In this document: positions 7,505 through 15,966 of the stretch, piece after piece | Layout: each line of letters starts with the position of its first letter | Position numbering within the stretch: position 1 is the stretch's first letter | Origin: Nostoc sp. NMS7 | GTDB lineage: Bacteria > Cyanobacteriota > Cyanobacteriia > Cyanobacteriales > Nostocaceae | Length of the DNA stretch: 33,405 nt | Direction: 5' to 3' | NCBI RefSeq assembly: GCF_017115085.1 | Contig: NZ_JABXKJ010000041.1 | Coordinates: 1 to 33,405 of the forward strand | The notes under the pieces: model-generated | The model's database searches: none | The model's input: the letters and a program-made list of their open reading frames with translations, nothing else | Told to the model about the DNA's origin: nothing | Translations under genes and position numbers: made by a program

Positions 7505-8737
7505 ATGAACAGCTTAGAACAGCTGCGGCAAGCAGAACAGGCACTATTAGAAATTTTTGCTGGAATTGACACTCAGGTTAAGCATAATCTAAAACGAGTC
7601 CTGGATGCGTTTCGTAATCACCGTGTGGGGGCACACCACTTTGCTGGTGTAAGTGGCTACGGCCATGATGATTTAGGACGAGAAACTTTAGATATGGTTT
7701 TTGCCGAAGTTATGGATGCCGAAGCTGCGGCGGTGCGAGTGCAGTTTGTTTCGGGAACTCATGCGATCGCTTGTGCTTTGTTTGGTGTCCTCCGTCCTGG
7801 AGATGAAATGTTAGCAGTAGTTGGTTCTCCCTACGATACGCTTGAAGAAGTCATTGGTTTACGAGGTCAAGGTCAAGGCTCTCTGATCGAGTTTGGCATA
7901 AATTACCGCCAATTGGAGCTAACTCCCCAAGAAACTATAGATTGGCAAGCTTTAAGTAGTAGTGTGGCTGAAAACACGCGTTTAGTGTTAATTCAGCGTT
8001 CTTGTGGCTATTCTTGGCGTCCGAGTTTATCAATTGCCGATATTGAAAAAATCGTCCACTTAGTCAAACAGCAAAACCCGAACACCGTTTGCTTTGTAGA
8101 TAACTGCTATGGCGAATTTATTGAAACCAGGGAACCAACAGCCGTAGGTGCTGATTTAATCGCAGGATCATTGATTAAAAATCCTGGTGGCACCATTGTC
8201 AGCGCTGGCGGTTATGTCGCCGGTCGCGCCGACTTAGTAGAAGCGTCCGCTTGTCGCCTGACTGCTCCCGGTATCGGTAGTTATGGCGGTGCTACTTTTG
8301 ACCAAAATCGCCTGCTGTTCCAAGGACTATTTCTGGCTCCGCAAATGGTCGGAGAGGCGATGAAAGGGACTTATCTTAGTGGTTATGTATTTGACAAACT
8401 CGGTTATCCAGTTAATCCCGCTCCCCTGGCTCCCCGTGGGGATGTAATTCAGGCAATCAAACTCGGTTCTGCTGAAAAGCTAATTGCTTTCTGTAAAGCC
8501 ATACAACAGCATTCTCCTATCGGTTCCTACTTAAACCCTGTTCCAGATGAAATGCCGGGGTATGAGAGCCTGGTAGTCATGGCTGGCGGAACATTTATTG
8601 AAGGGAGTACTTTGGAATTATCAGCAGATGGGCCTTTGCGTGAACCTTATGTGGTTTATTGCCAGGGGGGGACTCATTGGACTCATGTGGCGATCGCATT
8701 GGAAGCTGCGATCGATGCGATCGGAAGTTTTGACTAG
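7505..8737 (+). CDS. PLP-dependent methionine gamma-lyase-like (ALR family) protein
   Basis: This 410-residue protein belongs to the fold-type I PLP enzymes annotated as methionine gamma-lyase family or aluminium resistance protein (PF06838). Visible features are the FVSGTHAIACALFGVLRPGDE segment, VDNCYGEF with the PLP-pairing aspartate (D199), and SLIKNPGGTI, whose lysine (K225) is the expected PLP attachment site. The length is normal for the family. The start is the ATG at 7505, preceded by GAGGAA; an upstream in-frame start at 7454 would overlap the desC 5' region. The true substrate is not established in cyanobacteria. It diverges from desC, with no obvious functional link. Confidence 0.88.
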   Translation: MNSLEQLRQAEQALLEIFAGIDTQVKHNLKRVLDAFRNHRVGAHHFAGVSGYGHDDLGRETLDMVFAEVMDAEAAAVRVQFVSGTHAIACALFGVLRPGDEMLAVVGSPYDTLEEVIGLRGQGQGSLIEFGINYRQLELTPQETIDWQALSSSVAENTRLVLIQRSCGYSWRPSLSIADIEKIVHLVKQQNPNTVCFVDNCYGEFIETREPTAVGADLIAGSLIKNPGGTIVSAGGYVAGRADLVEASACRLTAPGIGSYGGATFDQNRLLFQGLFLAPQMVGEAMKGTYLSGYVFDKLGYPVNPAPLAPRGDVIQAIKLGSAEKLIAFCKAIQQHSPIGSYLNPVPDEMPGYESLVVMAGGTFIEGSTLELSADGPLREPYVVYCQGGTHWTHVAIALEAAIDAIGSFD

Positions 8738-9047
8738 ATATTATAGCAGATATTCTGCACCGCATGAGGTTTATTGAGAAATTAATCGTGTGCGATCGGA
8801 TTATTTATGTTGTTACAAGTGCAAGGTGATTCTTATTTCTCCTTTGGGACTGACAAATAAAAAAACATCCCAAATTTTCTGGTGGGATGGGTGTCCGCAC
8901 TACGTGCCGCTACGCGAACACCCGTCCCATATTCAAGGTGGGCAGGATGCCCACCCTACAAGATGAATAATACTAACGCTCTATATTCTATGCAATTGAA
9001 AGCGGCTAGAAGTTTTTAGCGATCGCAAAATTTCAGATAACTGCAAA
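8738..9047. repeat. Intergenic hairpin repeats
   Basis: No gene is present. Two repeat-type hairpins lie side by side. TGGGATGGGTGTCCGC (8883-8898) pairs imperfectly with GCGAACACCCGTCCCA (8914-8929), and GTGGGCA pairs with TGCCCAC within 8936-8957. The second is a common Nostoc intergenic unit (GGTGGGCAGGATGCCCACC). They lie between convergent genes and could also act as terminators for both. Confidence 0.55.
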
Positions 9048-9389
9048 TTAGTTTTCATCGCGTCCGTGAACTTGAGCCGGAGGACTGGTTGCTTCAACAG
9101 CCGTGAATGGTTCGAGGATTTTGTAGGTGTGGCTGGCTCCTTTGGGCACAACCCAAGAACTCCCAGGCTCTAGTAAAATCACTTGTCCTTCAAGGTGCAA
9201 TTGGGCACGACCATTAATTACATAACCAACTGTTTCATAGTCGCGCGAACTTGGCTCTTTGTCTTCGTTTGGTTGTTCATCTTCCCAAAGACGCATGGCA
9301 ACATTTTTGCCAGAAGCTAAATATTTTTGACCGAGTTTACCTTTAGGGGAATTGGTAGAATCTATTTTCGTAACGCTGGTGTCGCTCAT
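9048..9389 (-). CDS. Small cupin-domain protein
   Basis: This 113-residue protein contains a single cupin beta-barrel (about residues 35-105). The glycine and proline pattern of the fold is visible in YVINGRAQLHLEGQVILLEPG and VVPKGASHTYKI. The usual first-motif metal histidines are not evident (the matching region reads RDYETVGYVINGRA), so metal binding is doubtful. The ATG at 9389 lies 7 bases after the stop of the alcohol dehydrogenase gene, pointing to co-transcription. A TTG eight codons earlier would overlap that gene. The function is unknown; such small cupins often accompany dehydrogenases in stress clusters. Confidence 0.8.
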   Translation of the reverse strand: MSDTSVTKIDSTNSPKGKLGQKYLASGKNVAMRLWEDEQPNEDKEPSSRDYETVGYVINGRAQLHLEGQVILLEPGSSWVVPKGASHTYKILEPFTAVEATSPPAQVHGRDEN

Positions 9390-9396
9390 AATTAAA

Positions 9397-10566
9397 TTAG
9401 GGTTTGAGTACAACTTTGATGCAGTTATCTTTCTTGTCCTTAAAAATTTCGTAGCCGTGGGGCGCTTGTTCTAAAGGTAACGTGTGGGTGATGATAAATG
9501 TTGGATCAATTTCACCTTTTTGAACGTGTTCTAACAAAGGTTTTAGATACTTGTGGACGTGCGTTTGTCCCATTTTCAAGGTTAAACCCTTGTTCATAGC
9601 AGCACCCATCGGCATTTTGTCTATAAAGCCACCGTACACACCCGGAATTGATACGTGACCACCTTTACGACAAGAAACAATTACTTGCCGTAATGCTGTT
9701 GGGCGATCTGTTTCTAGACGCACCGCTTGTTTTACTTGGTCATATAAGGCCATGAAATCTGTACCGTGGGCTTCCATTCCCACTGCATCAATGCAAGCAT
9801 CAGGGCCACGACCGCCAGTCAATTCTTTGAGTGCTTCGCCAACATCCCCTTCTTCGTAGTTAAGGACTTCAGCTTTGCCCTGTTCTTTAGCCATTTGTAG
9901 ACGTTCGGGAACGCGATCAATCGCAATCACACGTTCTGCACCAAGAAGAAATGCGCTTTTAATCGCAAATTGTCCGACTGGGCCACAACCCCAAACGGCG
10001 ACAATATCACCGGGTTGGATGTTGCAGTTTTCGGCTGCCATATAGCCAGTGGGGAAAATATCTGTTAGAAATAGCACTTGTTCATCCGTCAAACCATCGG
10101 GAATTTTAAACAAGCCGACATCGGCAAATGGTACTCGTGCATACTCTGCTTGACCACCGGCATAACCGCCGAATAAATGAGAGTAGCCAAATAGAGCTGA
10201 TGGCGAATAGCCCATTTGCTTTTCTACTAACCAAGCGTTGGGGTTAGAGTTGTCGCACAGTGAGGATAAATCCCGATTGCAGAAAAAACAATTGCCGCAG
10301 GAGATGGTAAAAGGAACTACTACGCGATCGCCTATTTTCACATTTTTAACTGCACTTCCCAGTTCTACAACTTCCCCCATGAATTCATGACCAAGGATGT
10401 CGCCTTTTTCCATTGAGGGGATGAAGCCGTTGTAAAGATGCAAATCAGAACCACAAATTGCCGTGGAAGTAATTTTAATAATGGCATCGCGTGGGTTGAT
10501 AATTTTGGGGTCAGGAACTGTTTCTACCCGCACATCGTTTGCTCCATGCCAGCAAACTGCTTTCAT
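9397..10566 (-). CDS. Zinc-dependent alcohol dehydrogenase (MDR family)
   Basis: This 389-residue medium-chain dehydrogenase resembles glutathione-independent formaldehyde dehydrogenase and related enzymes. Catalytic zinc ligands are C38 (ICGSDLH) and H60/E61 (GHEFMGEV). The structural zinc site has C90, C93, C96 and C104. The Rossmann nucleotide loop is [11 protein letters not shown], followed by IAIDR, where the aspartate suggests NAD rather than NADP. The start is the ATG at 10566, with AAGGACG upstream; 15 extra codons upstream are not typical. The cupin gene follows immediately. A decayed second copy of this gene lies at 11191-11395. The substrate cannot be told from the sequence. Confidence 0.92.
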   Translation of the reverse strand: MKAVCWHGANDVRVETVPDPKIINPRDAIIKITSTAICGSDLHLYNGFIPSMEKGDILGHEFMGEVVELGSAVKNVKIGDRVVVPFTISCGNCFFCNRDLSSLCDNSNPNAWLVEKQMGYSPSALFGYSHLFGGYAGGQAEYARVPFADVGLFKIPDGLTDEQVLFLTDIFPTGYMAAENCNIQPGDIVAVWGCGPVGQFAIKSAFLLGAERVIAIDRVPERLQMAKEQGKAEVLNYEEGDVGEALKELTGGRGPDACIDAVGMEAHGTDFMALYDQVKQAVRLETDRPTALRQVIVSCRKGGHVSIPGVYGGFIDKMPMGAAMNKGLTLKMGQTHVHKYLKPLLEHVQKGEIDPTFIITHTLPLEQAPHGYEIFKDKKDNCIKVVLKP

Positions 10567-10638
10567 AATTGATTTCGTCCTTAGTGATGATTTATGGCTC
10601 TTTAATATCAAGATGAATCCAGTATTTATCTTAAGCGG

Positions 10639-10662
10639 GAGACGCGATAATTATCGCGTCTC
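10639..10662. repeat. Perfect 24-base palindrome of a dispersed family
   Basis: A perfect inverted repeat (arm GAGACGCGATAA) lies upstream of the alcohol dehydrogenase gene. Its centre differs from the other copies (ATAATTAT in place of ATTAAT) but stays fully palindromic. Other copies are at 6561-6587, 22807-22830, 26254-26273 and 26290-26309. Confidence 0.7.
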
Positions 10663-10747
10663 GGTAACTAATCAAATCTGGTTCAACAATGTATGACTCA
10701 GTAATTTAGACTCAAAACTTGGTAAAAGTCTAGCTTCTATGTCTCAG

Positions 10748-11128
10748 TTATTTGCTTGGAGCATTATGGTAATAACCCTTTTTATCTCCATTCAATGACC
10801 GAGCTTTGTCTCCTGCCTTGTTTTTTGCAGGATCAAAAAACTCTTTTGTAGCTTCAGGAGTTTCTTCATCCAAGTTTAGCTTTTCACGGATATTATCAAC
10901 AGCGCCTTTTAATTTATTCTTGCTATTGCTGATTTGGGTATCATTTCCAATTGCACCTTCGTCTGGTGTTCCTTTGTAATAAATACCCTCTGGAGTTTTA
11001 ACAGTCTCAGCTTGAGCTACATTAGCGTAGCTAAAAGCTTGACCCAGTAAAAACATAAATCCTACGAGGAAAACTACAAGGATTTGGGAAATACGAATAT
11101 TTCGCAGCGATGAAATTACTCGATTCAT
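10748..11128 (-). CDS. Small exported or membrane-anchored protein of unknown function
   Basis: This 126-residue protein starts with a basic segment (MNRVISSLRNIRISQ), a hydrophobic core (about 16-33) and an alanine-rich end (ANVAQAETV) that looks like a signal peptidase I site near residue 40. The remaining 85 residues are charged and lysine-rich, with no cysteines, and probably partly disordered. I recall similar cyanobacterial proteins of unknown function (DUF6658-like), but I am not sure of the family. The start is the ATG at 11128, with TTGAGG upstream; a TTG at 11167 gives a longer, less likely form. It sits between an intact and a decayed alcohol dehydrogenase gene in a stress-like cluster. 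Confidence 0.72.
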   Translation of the reverse strand: MNRVISSLRNIRISQILVVFLVGFMFLLGQAFSYANVAQAETVKTPEGIYYKGTPDEGAIGNDTQISNSKNKLKGAVDNIREKLNLDEETPEATKEFFDPAKNKAGDKARSLNGDKKGYYHNAPSK

Positions 11129-11190
11129 AAAAAGCCTCAATTGCATTATGTTGGGTGTACGATTCAAAAGACTGAATGATTATTGATCAT

Positions 11191-11395
11191 TCAGGGTTTA
11201 AGAACAACTTTGATGCAGTTATCCTTTTTTTGTTGAAAAATCTGGTAGCCGTGGGGTGCTTGTTTTAAAGGTAACGGCCACGAGTCATATCTTCCAACGC
11301 TTCGCCAGCATTAACTTATTCGTTGTTAATGAATTTTGGCAAACTTTTTCGCCATTTCCAGACGTTCAGGAAAGCGATCGCTATTGATCGCTTTT
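11191..11395 (-). pseudogene. Decayed remnant of a second Zn alcohol dehydrogenase
   Basis: Read on the minus strand, 11191-11275 encodes PLPLKQAPHGYQIF and then [12 protein letters not shown] with a stop, nearly identical to the C-terminus of the intact enzyme at 9397-10566 ([13 protein letters not shown] and [12 protein letters not shown]). The next part, about 11278-11395, encodes AGEALEDMTRGR and PERLEMAKK, matching [12 protein letters not shown] and PERLQMAKE of the intact gene, but broken by stops. Some 110 codons between these two parts are deleted, and everything upstream is missing. This is the remains of a tandem paralogue. An inverted repeat, CTGAATGAT/ATCATTCAG, at 11172-11194 overlaps the relic stop codon. 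Confidence 0.82.
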
Positions 11396-11430
11396 TTAAC
11401 ATCCATCATCTGGGATCATTGGGGGAATAA

Positions 11431-12129
11431 CTACTTGCTTCCCCTTGATTGACCTTCGGTGGTGGCAATTTCGCCTGCTTCCATTAGCATCTTGAAGCGA
11501 CGCAATTCATCACCAATTTGCTGTTCTGGTTCTTCACCGAAAAGTTTAGCTACAGTAGCCCCCAATATCCCACCCGGCGGGTTATACTCCAAGACAATCT
11601 TGACTTCCGTACCGCGATCGCCTGGTGCCTTTTGGAAACGGACAAAACCAGAATTATCAACGTCTGCACCTTCTACAGAAGCCCAAGAAATAAACTCATT
11701 TTCCCGGTCTTCCAGAATTTCTGCATCCCATTCTACGCTGTTACCCAAGGGTGCATTTGCAATCCAGTGAGAACGTTTTTGGTCATGCACCTTTACAGAT
11801 TTGAGATGCTTCATAAATGTGGGCAAATTCTCAAAGTTGTGCCAATAACGATACAGTTCATCTGCTGGTTTATTAATCGTTACCGTCTTTTCAACTTTGA
11901 TGGGTTGGTTTATACCTATTGCTGACTGGGCTTGCTCGATTGTGCTTTGTTTAGTTGCACCTTGATAGATCAAACCGCCACCAGCTAAAGCCGTCAGCAC
12001 TCCCCGCAATGAACCCTGCTTTAAACCCATCAGCACCATAGCACCGCCACCAATTAGAGATGACCAACGCTCTACTTCACTAGCTTCAGGCTGCCCTGTA
12101 TTTAGTTTATCCCCTGATGTTGAAGCCAC
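11431..12129 (-). CDS. SRPBCC (polyketide cyclase-like) protein with N-terminal membrane hairpin
   Basis: This 232-residue protein has two parts. Residues about 22-70 hold two glycine-rich hydrophobic segments (SLIGGGAMVLMGLKQGS, VLTALAGGGLIYQG) like the small DUF2892 membrane unit. Residues 78-225 form an SRPBCC/START-like domain (VEKTVTINKPADELYRYWHNFENLPTFM as separate strands and helix, then FISWASVEG and FVRFQKAPGDRGTEVKI). This arrangement is common in bacterial stress proteins, with no proven ligand. The start is GTG at 12129, with GGAG upstream. It is preceded by the PfpI-fusion gene (115-base gap) and followed by the ADH relic. Confidence 0.85.
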   Translation of the reverse strand: MASTSGDKLNTGQPEASEVERWSSLIGGGAMVLMGLKQGSLRGVLTALAGGGLIYQGATKQSTIEQAQSAIGINQPIKVEKTVTINKPADELYRYWHNFENLPTFMKHLKSVKVHDQKRSHWIANAPLGNSVEWDAEILEDRENEFISWASVEGADVDNSGFVRFQKAPGDRGTEVKIVLEYNPPGGILGATVAKLFGEEPEQQIGDELRRFKMLMEAGEIATTEGQSRGSK

Positions 12130-12243
12130 TTTTTTAGTTCTCCATCAAATTAAATTAACCACAGAGGCACAAATAATTTCTTATATCTGTGTCTTATTCT
12201 CTACCAGACGCTATCCATAGCTCTGGTTATGTTCAAAAAATCT

Positions 12244-13341
12244 TTATATTGACACAGAAGCGCCTGTAGTCGGCTTAGGAGGCTGAATCTGAGTGCCTAT
12301 CCGCGCCCGATATACTTTTAGCAATTGTTGTTCGGATTTCAATAAATCCTGGTAAATTTCTTTGAAAATAGCAGTTGTTACCGGGTCAGTGTACATTGCA
12401 CACAAATTGCCAATATCGCCGATACCAGTTTGCACATCCCCCAAAGCCGAACGTAACTGATAGATGTCATCACTTCCGGTGAAGGCAGTTTTTACCTTGG
12501 CATACTGATTGGCAATATTTGCCGCTAAAGAGTGTTTTTCGCCCAATAGGTGGAGATAGGTTTCTAATTTTTGAATGTGGCGCTGTTTATTAGCAATGAT
12601 TTCTTGAAAGACTGATTTTCCTTCGCTATCTGATTCCTTTTCCAAGTACTTCTCAAATGCTTCTAAGGAATAACGTTCACCACTAAGGGCAGTATTTAAA
12701 CCTTTGCTGAGATCACCTTTGGTTGAGCCACCCCAAGCATCGGCGAGCTTCCACCATTCGGCACTTGTGTCTTTCTCATTTGGTAATGCAGCATCTTTGC
12801 CACCATAACCCAAACGGCTTAGAATAGCGGTGGTGAAAATTGCCAAGTCTCCGGGTTCACGAGATGTAATCAAATTCCCATCAACTACTAGCGGCTCATC
12901 TAGATAATTTGCACCAGCGTTAATGATGTCCTTAGCAATAGCGCTAAAGCCAGTAATTTGTTTACCTTTGAGTAAGTCGCCTTCAATCAATAGTTGTGGT
13001 CCGTGGCAAACCGCAGCTACCAATTTTTCTTGTTGTATGGCATCTTGTACGAAGCGTACTGTGTTAAGGTTCCGCCGCATTTGATCGGGAGCCATCCCTC
13101 CAGGAATCACTACCGCATCGAATTCGGCTGCGATCGCTTCTGTCGTAGTACCATCGGCTTGTACGCTGAGTTTGCCCTGTTTACCCTTATATTTTTCATT
13201 TATTCGGGAACCCAGGACTACTACCTCTATTCCTGCTTGTTTCAGTCCATTATAAGGAACTGTAAATTCTGCATCCTCTACTCCCTGTTCAATGAGGATG
13301 GCAACTTTTTTCTTACTGGAATGATTGTTATGGTCAGTCAT
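12244..13341 (-). CDS. PfpI/DJ-1-type protein fused to a C-terminal helical (ferritin-like) domain
   Basis: Residues 10-185 of this 365-residue protein form a PfpI/DJ-1 domain with the VEDAEF loop (21-26), VIPGGMAPD (78-86) and the nucleophile elbow AAVCHGPQ (C112, H113). Members act as proteases, chaperones or glyoxalase-like enzymes. Typical PfpI proteins end near 170-190 residues. Here about 160 further residues (roughly 205-350) are helical and rich in E, K, Q and L, including LNTALSGERYSLEAFEKYLE and a region resembling the four-helix bundles of DUF2383/ferritin-like stress proteins. That reading is by eye and could be wrong. The start ATG has CAGGTAA upstream. It is first in a five-gene minus-strand run. 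Confidence 0.85.
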   Translation of the reverse strand: MTDHNNHSSKKKVAILIEQGVEDAEFTVPYNGLKQAGIEVVVLGSRINEKYKGKQGKLSVQADGTTTEAIAAEFDAVVIPGGMAPDQMRRNLNTVRFVQDAIQQEKLVAAVCHGPQLLIEGDLLKGKQITGFSAIAKDIINAGANYLDEPLVVDGNLITSREPGDLAIFTTAILSRLGYGGKDAALPNEKDTSAEWWKLADAWGGSTKGDLSKGLNTALSGERYSLEAFEKYLEKESDSEGKSVFQEIIANKQRHIQKLETYLHLLGEKHSLAANIANQYAKVKTAFTGSDDIYQLRSALGDVQTGIGDIGNLCAMYTDPVTTAIFKEIYQDLLKSEQQLLKVYRARIGTQIQPPKPTTGASVSI

Positions 13342-13695
13342 AGATGGTATTACCTGTTTATTTCTAGTATTTAACTAGCTACAATATTCATCGATTAGGA
13401 CAGTTAAACAGCCAGAACTTTTTGCTGACAAATTGGATTGTTGGTGAATGATAAAAAATAGTTATGAGTAAAAACTTGGTTAATGAATAATTTCGGTTTG
13501 ATTACCCTTAACTCCTAACTAAAAACTTGAACCATAAGTTTTTTGTCCATGATTTCTCCAATAGTATGACGCGATCGCTAGTTATGCTTCGTTCCAAGGG
13601 GATAGATTATTTTATTTCTAAAGCTATACCTCTCTAGTTAGACAAATTGTTGACAGGAAAACGTTATTGTGAGAATGCAGAAAAGGACTAGTATC
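13342..13695. other. Divergent promoter region
   Basis: There is no gene between the divergent PfpI-fusion and DUF6335-like genes. An AT-rich hairpin, AAAAACTT (13521-13528) with AAGTTTTT (13536-13543), is terminator-like in both directions. An AACTCCTAAC unit just before it is the spacer sequence that flanks the palindrome family elsewhere. No promoter could be assigned with confidence. Confidence 0.4.
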
Positions 13696-14094
13696 ATGGC
13701 AGAAAAAAATCATCATGACGAAATTAAAACCAATGATTTGCCACAAGAGATTACCGAATCCTACGGTACTGGTGTGAAAGACTTGTCGGGATACAATATT
13801 GGTGGTAGCTCAACGGGAGCAGAAAGAGAGGAGTATACAGAAACTAGTCCTGAACTCACTACTGGGGATGTTGATACTTATTGGCAAGATGCAGATGCAG
13901 TTGGGGATGAAGCTCTTGGTGGTAGTACTTCCACTCCTGATCAAAATGTAACTGAGGAGCTAGAAGCAGCCGTAGGGCTAGAAATGGCTGACTCTGAGTT
14001 TCTGCATACTAACGATATTTTAGAGGAACGTGATGGCGATCGCTGGGAGTTAGATCCAAAGTCTTCTGAAGATTATCAAACTCGGCGAGAATAA
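13696..14094 (+). CDS. DUF6335-like small acidic protein
   Basis: This 132-residue, strongly acidic protein is probably soluble. I recognise the pattern LPQEITESYGTGVKDLSGYN, followed by SPELTTGDVD, DAVGDEALGGSTSTPDQNV, AVGLEM and RWELDPKSSEDYQ, from a cyanobacterial family annotated as DUF6335. There is no transmembrane segment or cysteine. The start is the ATG at 13696, with AAAGGAC upstream; a GTG at 13669 and an ATG at 13675 would add up to nine residues. Its function is unknown. It diverges from the PfpI-fusion gene, so the two could share regulation. Confidence 0.78.
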   Translation: MAEKNHHDEIKTNDLPQEITESYGTGVKDLSGYNIGGSSTGAEREEYTETSPELTTGDVDTYWQDADAVGDEALGGSTSTPDQNVTEELEAAVGLEMADSEFLHTNDILEERDGDRWELDPKSSEDYQTRRE

Positions 14095-14124
14095 GCTAAA
14101 TAAAAGTAGAAGCCGTATTCCTGG

Positions 14125-14293
14125 CAGGGCTATTTCATTCTCATCTAGTCCGCCTCAGAATGAATTCTGAGTCTAATAGCGAAAGTCGTCTAAAGACGAC
14201 TAAGAAAAGGTTATAGTCCGTTTTAACGGACTTTAGCTATGAGCCTCTGAACTTCAGTTCTGGGCGTTTTCTGTCTAGAATGAAATAGCCCTG
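14125..14293. repeat. Palindrome-cassette element A
   Basis: This is a 169-base inverted-repeat element. Its outer arms are CAGGGCTATTTCATTCT (14125-14141) and AGAATGAAATAGCCCTG (14277-14293), a 17-base perfect match. Inside lie four perfect palindromes with 2-base centres: CTCAGAAT/ATTCTGAG (14154-14171), AGTCGTCT/AGACGACT (14184-14201), AGTCCGTT/AACGGACT (14215-14232) and GAACT/AGTTC (14249-14260). The linkers TAGCGAA and TTAGCTA are shared with the reversed core of the element at 16508-16751. There is no coding capacity. It lies downstream of the DUF6335-like gene. Confidence 0.8.
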
Positions 14294-14648
14294 GTATTCC
14301 TACTGTATTATTCACAAATTAATGTCCCTGCTTGGACAGTGCTTTTCTAAGCACTGTCACATTAAAATTAACATCTATCCACCGAAATACTTCCTGAAAA
14401 TCTCTTCACCTTGTAGTATTCCAATTGCCAACTCCTTCACCTTGGCAAGCATGATTTTGGCTTTTTATGTCAGGTGCTTATCTAACCGTAATCCTTTGAA
14501 TGCAGGAATATACCCCAACCGATTTATATTCTGTTTCTAATTGTTCTTCTTTATGATTCCAATACATCTGTCTTCAGTAGGGTAAAATGGCAGATGTAAA
14601 TTTGATAACCTTGTTAAGAATACTGATAAATTGCAATTGGAGTTAATA
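14294..14648. other. Gene-free stretch upstream of the first carotenoid protein gene
   Basis: It contains a clean hairpin, GACAGTGCTT (14335-14344) with AAGCACTGTC (14349-14358), loop TTCT, of unknown role. The promoter of the gene at 14649 should lie at the right end. Short frames here read as non-coding. Confidence 0.4.
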
Positions 14649-15140
14649 ATGACATACACGCAAACTAACGATCCAACTATTCATGAACATATTCAAGCTT
14701 GGCAAAAGTTGGATGTAGATCAACAGCTGGCTTTGTTTTGGTTCATTTACAAAGAAATTGGAGGTTCAATTACTCCAGCCGCCCCTGGTGCTAGCACTGC
14801 CTCGCCAGAAATAGCTGAAGGTTTATTTAATCAAGTTAAGGAATTATCTCACGAACAACAATTACAAGTTCAGCGTGATTTGATTAATAAAGTCGATACC
14901 CTAATTTCTCGTGAATATGGCTCTTTGGGTGATACCACCAAGCTACTGTTTTGGTATCGATTATCTCAAGGGATGGAAAATGGCACAATCATTCCTATAC
15001 CTGATGATTATCAACTTTCTTCAGAATCTAAAGCGTTGTTTGGCAGAATTCAAGGATTAGAATTTGAACAGCAGATTACTCTTTTCCGTGATTATGTTTC
15101 GCCAATGGGTGCCCAATCAAAAGCAGGTGCGGAAATTTAG
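14649..15140 (+). CDS. Helical carotenoid protein (OCP N-terminal domain homologue)
   Basis: This 163-residue all-helical protein corresponds to the N-terminal, carotenoid-binding half of orange carotenoid protein, without the C-terminal regulatory domain. Conserved positions seen are LALFWFIYKEIG (W31 and Y34, equivalent to OCP W41 and Y44), the ITPAAPGAS loop, LLFWYRLSQGM (W102, equivalent to W110), IIPIPDDYQLS and ITLFRDYVSPMG (R147, equivalent to R155). Such proteins bind keto-carotenoids and quench singlet oxygen or excited phycobilisomes. The start is the ATG at 14649, with TTGGAG upstream. A second, divergent copy follows at 15967. Confidence 0.93.
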   Translation: MTYTQTNDPTIHEHIQAWQKLDVDQQLALFWFIYKEIGGSITPAAPGASTASPEIAEGLFNQVKELSHEQQLQVQRDLINKVDTLISREYGSLGDTTKLLFWYRLSQGMENGTIIPIPDDYQLSSESKALFGRIQGLEFEQQITLFRDYVSPMGAQSKAGAEI

Positions 15141-15966
15141 CAATTTTGAACTTTTTAGTATGTTATAGCAAGTTTGTTAGGTTGTAGTAGAAGAATTCTG
15201 AAATTAGAATTTCTTTACTCTCCAGCAGATTTTCCCAACTAGGTGATTGGTATTAGCGTTGCGTTAGTAAGTCTTGCCTGCTATACGCAGCGTTGCCTTC
15301 AGGAGAAAGGTGAGGGTCTTATACCCATTTATACCCATTCTCTTCAAGTTTACTATATCCGCCAGTCACTTAATATGAAGCTAAATTTTGATGACTGGCG
15401 TCTTTAATTTTTGTTGATAAATAAACACAAAAATCTAACTAATTTACCATAATTTATTATAGCTGATAAATATGTCTCAGTTTTTAATACTTAAAATAAA
15501 GGCGATCGCAAACAGTCTTCAGAGTTATTTAACAAATTATCGGGGTTGAAGTTGCTTGAGCTTATAATAAGACGTTCGGCGAGCGCTACTTCTCTACGAG
15601 AGGCTGCGCCAAGGACAACGCTACTTCGACGTCGCTCAGTACAAGTCAGTCGAGTCGCGACAAGTTTTGTGGTGGAGTATAAATTCCCGTTAAAAAACTT
15701 AATCACGAATTAGAAATTATTTTAATACTTCAGCTATGATACAATACCGACTAATGTAATCGGTACATTACTAACACAAATTTCGGGAAATTTAATTAAT
15801 AAAAATTCATGGCTGATCCCTAAAATAACAGCTATTTGCTTTGCGTTCATCCAAAATCAAGTGATGTTCCCTGGTTGTATTTTCGAGCAAAGCAATAGTC
15901 GAACTGGCTCAAGGCAGGATTACAATTTTCACTCGATAATTTTTAGTTAATTACTTTGAGGTGTTT
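15141..15966. other. Intergenic region with hairpin and dispersed repeats
   Basis: There is no gene in 826 bases. CGCCAGTCA (15360-15368) and TGACTGGCG (15392-15400), followed by TCTTTAATTTTTG, make a terminator-like structure 220 bases past the first carotenoid protein gene. At about 15580-15665 lies a GC-rich repeat (CTTCTCTACGAGAGGCTGCG and GTCGCTCAGTACAAGTC), a member of the family also found at 21965-22033 and, reversed, at 6350-6402. A short leftward frame across this repeat is not a gene. The rest is AT-rich. Confidence 0.5.

Noticed and set aside
11459..11925. Two overlapping rightward frames of 103 and 135 codons
   Set aside because: They are antisense to the SRPBCC gene, with no start signal and no sensible protein pattern.
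15491..15706. A 71-codon leftward frame
   Set aside because: It lies mostly in a dispersed GC-rich repeat.
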